This document shows positions 60,508 through 64,000 of a DNA stretch of 64,000 bases, one piece after another. The translations under genes were made by a program, and so were the position numbers. The stretch is from NCBI RefSeq assembly GCF_050859505.1, contig NZ_CP193934.1, positions 248,001 to 312,000 on the forward strand, read 5' to 3'. How positions within the stretch are numbered: the stretch's first letter is position 1; every line of letters begins with the position of its first letter. This stretch comes from Marinirhabdus sp050859505 (GTDB taxonomy: Bacteria > Bacteroidota > Bacteroidia > Flavobacteriales > Flavobacteriaceae). A model generated the notes under the pieces. That model searched no databases. It saw only the letters and a program-made list of their open reading frames with translations, and had not been told where the DNA came from.

Positions 60508-63500
60508 TATTCTTGATCTTCAATAGTTTGAACTGCTGGTTTACTAGAAACTTTTTCTTGTAACCACTGAAATAATATAAATAGGATAGGAATTATAAAC
60601 ACCCCCAGAATAGTTCCAATAAGCATTCCCCCTACGGCACCTGTACCAATAGAGTTGTTACCTTCAGACCCTACTCCATTTGCTAATACTAAAGGCATTA
60701 ATCCTAAAATAAAGGCGAACGAGGTCATTAAAATAGGACGTAAACGTGACTTTGCTCCATGAATCGCTGCCGTAACAATGGGCTCACCATTCCTTCGTCT
60801 CTGGAGTGCAAATTCTACAATTAAAATGGCATTTTTAGCAAGCAATCCAATAAGCATAATTAAAGCAATTTGAAAATAGATGTTATTTTCTAATCCTAAA
60901 AGCTTCGTACTTATATACGCACCAAACACTCCAAACGGTAGTGACAACACTACTGCAAATGGCAATAAATAGCTCTCGTATTGTGCACTCAATAAAAAGT
61001 ATACAAACAGAATACTCAATCCAAAAATAAAGGCGGTTTGGTTCCCTGCACTCACTTCTTCTCGTGTTAAACCAGAATAAGCAATGGTGTAGTTACTTGG
61101 CAGTTTTGCAACCTCCTCTTCAATTACCCGAATAGCATCTCCGGTACTATAGCCATCGTTTGTGGCTCCTGTTATCGTTGTGGAATTAAATAAGTTAAAA
61201 CGTGTTACCGATTGAGGACCATATACACGTTTCAAATTCACAAATTGTGTAATGGGTGACATTTCGCCAGAATCTGTTCTTACATACATACTATTTAAAG
61301 CATTTACATCTGCTCTATCATCTGGTAACGATTGAATGTATACTCTAAACTGTTTTCCAAATTTTGAAAAATCAGATGCATACACCCCTCCAATATATCC
61401 TTGCAAGGTTGAGAAAATACTGTTAATAGGCACTCCTTTTTCTTTTGCTAAAGGCACATTAATTTCCATTTCATATTGTGGATAATTTGTGTTGAAGGAA
61501 GATTGCGCATATTTAATTTCTGGATGACTCATTAATGCCATCGCAAATTCTTTATTTGCTTTATCTAAGTCTGTAAATTCCCCACCAAACTTATCTAACA
61601 GATTTACCTCAAAACCTGCCGAGTTACCAAAACCTCGAATACTTGGCGGTGAGAAGAAGATAATGTTTGCTTCAGGTATGGTTGAGACAACACCAAATAG
61701 TTTCCCTGTTATGGCCTGTACCGAAAGTGATTCGTCTTTCCGTTCATCCCAATCCGATAGTTTTATAATTCCGAAGCCATAATTACTACCAGACCCACTA
61801 ATTAAACTTCTACCTTTAATAAAGTTTACAGCAACAATACCGTCAATACCATTTATTTTATCATATAAATCTCTTGAGACAGCATCTGTTCTGTCTAAAG
61901 AAGCCCCTGCTGGCAACTCTATATTTGCAAAAATAATCCCTCTGTCTTCATTAGGCACAAAACCTGTAGGGGTTGTATTTGATGCCCAAAAAATTCCAAC
62001 AATAGCTAACACTAATAGTAAAGCAGGCACCCATTTCCTTTTGTATAAAAATTGAAGTGATTTCCCATAACGTTCTACAGTAGCATTAAATCCGCGGTTA
62101 AACAGTTTGTAAAAACGCTTTAACGGCCCTTTCCCTTTTAACTCTTCATCTTCTTTGTGTGGTTTTAATAATAAAGCACACAATGCAGGACTTAAGGTTA
62201 ATGCGTTTACTGCGGAAATGAGAATGGCGATAATTAAGGTAACACCAAATTGCTCATAAAACACCCCTGTTGGTCCAGATATAAAAGTCACTGGAATAAA
62301 TACAGCTGCCATAACCAAAGTAATGGAAATAATAGCTCCAGATATTTCGTTCATGGCTGTTATCGTAGCATTTTTAGGATTCTTTTCACCTTCATCCAAT
62401 TTGGCATGAACTGCTTCTACAACCACAATAGCATCATCTACCACAATTCCTATGGCGAGTACTAATGCGAATAGCGTTAGAAGGTTAATAGAGTATCCAA
62501 AAACATTCAGGAAAAAGAAGGTCCCAATTATAGAAACCGGAACTGCAATTGCCGGAATTAGTGTGGAACGTAAATCCTGTAAGAAAAGAAACACCACTAA
62601 GAATACCAATACAAAGGCTTCTAGCAACGTACTAATTACTTTTTCTATGGATGCATTTAAAAACAAACTTGTATCATAAGGGACAAAAATATCTAACCCC
62701 TCTGGAAGGTCTTTTTTAACCGATTCTAAGGTTGTTTTAATATTTTCAATGATTTCTTGTGCATTAGATCCTTTTGTTTGGAAAATACCCATAAATACGG
62801 CTGGATTACCTTTACTCATAGCATTAGCTGCATAAGACTGTGCATCTAACTCTATAGTAGCGACATCGTTTAAACGAAGAAATTCTCCATTACCTAATGC
62901 TTTAATTACAATATCTGCATACTGTTTTTCTTCTTTAAAACGACCACTGTATGTTAAGGTATAAGAGAATGCTTCTCCATTATTCTGACCTAAAGATCCA
63001 GCAGCTGCTTCTAAGTTTTGCTCCTGCAGTGCTGCCGTTATGTCTGAAGGTATTAAACCATAAGCAGCTAGTTTTTCTGGTTTCAACCAAATACGCATTG
63101 CATAATCTTGTTGGGAGAATACGCTAACATCTCCCACACCACTAATACGTTGCATGGAGGGAATTACATTAATTTTTAAGTAATTCTGTATAAATGTAGC
63201 GTCATAATCTTCACTTTCAGAATACATAGATATAAACATTAAAGCACTAGTTTCCTGCTTTTGCGTAGTTACACCTGTTTGAAGCACCTCTTGAGGTAAT
63301 AAAGAATTTGCTCTCGACACACGGTTTTGAACGTTAACGGCCGCAATATCTGCATCCATTTCCTGATCAAAATAAACGGTGATTTCTGCTGTTCCGGTAT
63401 TAGATGCTGTAGAAGTAATATACGTCATTCCCTCTACCCCGTTAATTTGCTCTTCAATAGGAACAATTACACTTTCTAATACAGTTTCTGCATTGGCTCC

Positions 63501-63650
63501 TGGGTAGGATGCTACCACTTTAATGGTGGGTGGTGCAATATCCGGGTATTCTTCTATGGGTAAACTAGTAATACTAATGACACCTAGTATCACTATGATA
63601 ATAGAGATTACTGTTGAAAGAACGGGTCTTTCAATAAATGTTTTTAACAT
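60507..63650 (-). CDS. RND efflux pump, inner-membrane subunit (HAE1 type)
   Basis: A 1047-residue pump, normal for AcrB/MexB relatives. Twelve helices are arranged as 1 + 5 and 1 + 5 with large periplasmic loops. The start LKTFIERPVLSTVISIIIVI, the double Asp in helix 4 (GIVVDDAIVVVEAV), PVTFISGPTGVFYEQFGVT and the end region with SFAFILGLMPLVLANG are classic. It should export hydrophobic and amphiphilic compounds using the proton gradient. It lies between the adaptor (19 bases upstream) and the outer-membrane factor. Confidence 0.97.
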   Translation of the reverse strand: MLKTFIERPVLSTVISIIIVILGVISITSLPIEEYPDIAPPTIKVVASYPGANAETVLESVIVPIEEQINGVEGMTYITSTASNTGTAEITVYFDQEMDADIAAVNVQNRVSRANSLLPQEVLQTGVTTQKQETSALMFISMYSESEDYDATFIQNYLKINVIPSMQRISGVGDVSVFSQQDYAMRIWLKPEKLAAYGLIPSDITAALQEQNLEAAAGSLGQNNGEAFSYTLTYSGRFKEEKQYADIVIKALGNGEFLRLNDVATIELDAQSYAANAMSKGNPAVFMGIFQTKGSNAQEIIENIKTTLESVKKDLPEGLDIFVPYDTSLFLNASIEKVISTLLEAFVLVFLVVFLFLQDLRSTLIPAIAVPVSIIGTFFFLNVFGYSINLLTLFALVLAIGIVVDDAIVVVEAVHAKLDEGEKNPKNATITAMNEISGAIISITLVMAAVFIPVTFISGPTGVFYEQFGVTLIIAILISAVNALTLSPALCALLLKPHKEDEELKGKGPLKRFYKLFNRGFNATVERYGKSLQFLYKRKWVPALLLVLAIVGIFWASNTTPTGFVPNEDRGIIFANIELPAGASLDRTDAVSRDLYDKINGIDGIVAVNFIKGRSLISGSGSNYGFGIIKLSDWDERKDESLSVQAITGKLFGVVSTIPEANIIFFSPPSIRGFGNSAGFEVNLLDKFGGEFTDLDKANKEFAMALMSHPEIKYAQSSFNTNYPQYEMEINVPLAKEKGVPINSIFSTLQGYIGGVYASDFSKFGKQFRVYIQSLPDDRADVNALNSMYVRTDSGEMSPITQFVNLKRVYGPQSVTRFNLFNSTTITGATNDGYSTGDAIRVIEEEVAKLPSNYTIAYSGLTREEVSAGNQTAFIFGLSILFVYFLLSAQYESYLLPFAVVLSLPFGVFGAYISTKLLGLENNIYFQIALIMLIGLLAKNAILIVEFALQRRRNGEPIVTAAIHGAKSRLRPILMTSFAFILGLMPLVLANGVGSEGNNSIGTGAVGGMLIGTILGVFIIPILFILFQWLQEKVSSKPAVQTIEDQE

Positions 63651-63669
63651 GGAATTTTTTTTCTGGTGA

Positions 63670-64000
63670 TTAGTTTTTAAATAACGTAGCTATTGGTTTA
63701 ATAGCTTCATCAAAAGAGGTTTCTTGAGGTGTGATTGTCATTCCATTTTTTAATTTACCAACACCAGACACTACAATTGTATCTTTTTCATCTACTCCAG
63801 ATGCTACAACATATAAATTGTCTACGGTTGATTTCACTTTTATAATGGAAGTTGAAACTGTATTATTCTCCCCTAACGTATACAACATAACATTTCCCTG
63901 TTGCTCAAAAGTTGCTCCCTGAGGAATAATAACAGCATTTTCATATACGGTTGGAATTTGTATTGTACCACTATTACCATTGGTTAATAACTGGTTGGGA
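63670..64000 (-). CDS. RND efflux periplasmic adaptor, C-terminal part
   Basis: The frame is open from the right edge of the window to the stop at 63670, giving about 109 residues. The sequence (IPQGATFEQQGNVMLYTLG, then KVKSTVDNLYVVASGVDEKD and VVSGVGKLKNGMTITPQETS) matches the membrane-proximal end of MexA/AcrA-type adaptors. The start lies outside the window. It precedes the pump gene by 19 bases in the same operon. Confidence 0.92.
   Translation of the reverse strand, partial: PNQLLTNGNSGTIQIPTVYENAVIIPQGATFEQQGNVMLYTLGENNTVSTSIIKVKSTVDNLYVVASGVDEKDTIVVSGVGKLKNGMTITPQETSFDEAIKPIATLFKN

Noticed and set aside
1..64000. tRNA, rRNA, CRISPR, prophage or insertion sequence
   Set aside because: I looked for cloverleaf ends, regularly spaced repeats, and transposase or integrase motifs and found none that could be supported.

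Overview
The window comes from a member of the Bacteroidota, most likely a Flavobacteriaceae species. The evidence is AT-rich DNA, flavobacterial promoters (-7 box TAnnTTTG, often with a TTG at -33), a type IX secretion (gliding-motility type) C-terminal domain, a TonB-dependent outer-membrane receptor, many lipoproteins, a GSCFA protein, and MORN- and DUF6252-type envelope proteins. No rRNA, tRNA, CRISPR array, transposase or phage gene was seen. The order looks chromosomal.

Layout. 1-5.7 kb: a gene end, a HAD hydrolase, methionine aminopeptidase, a methyltransferase, a large T9SS cargo protein, ApbE and a small partner. 6.0-16.3 kb (minus strand): a tandem DUF302 lipoprotein, then a block holding a LuxR-type response regulator, a small membrane protein, a TPR histidine kinase, two secreted MORN proteins, a DUF6498 membrane protein, a beta-propeller protein and a DUF6252-like lipoprotein. 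Six promoters in this block carry the same 18-bp palindrome, almost always 22 bp from the -7 box. I read this as one autoregulated envelope regulon. 16.5-20.7 kb: alaS, GSCFA and a second lipoprotein. 20.8-24.3 kb: M23 peptidase, MerR, LemA and two TPM-domain proteins, followed by a tandem 144-bp duplication with long inverted repeats. 24.7-31.9 kb: TonB-dependent receptor, a GldM-N-terminus-like lipoprotein, der, era and a Na+/H+ antiporter. 32.4-39.4 kb: TPR protein, MtfA-like peptidase, FAD oxidoreductase, small proteins, TVP38 and an SdiA-regulated-like protein.

39.5-46.3 kb: an OmpR-type two-component pair faces a group of small envelope proteins (PepSY-like, DUF2490), followed by a FUSC membrane protein. 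46.7-53.6 kb: a soluble histidine kinase and an NtrC-type sigma-54 activator. A good sigma-54 promoter follows, and then a tight run of genes: three very small proteins, glutamate dehydrogenase, a GreA/Rnk-like factor, two related helical proteins and a two-domain universal stress protein. This is the second candidate system. 53.9-58.4 kb: a lipoprotein, then a TetR gene with an operator on its own promoter and a matching operator before a redox/detoxification group (AhpD-like, DUF6503 lipoprotein, DsbA/FrnE, haloacid dehalogenase). 58.5-64 kb: an RND efflux operon (adaptor, pump, outer-membrane factor, TetR) running off the right edge.

Regulatory claims rest on motif reading by eye. Protein names rest on recognised motifs and remembered family features, not on database searches.
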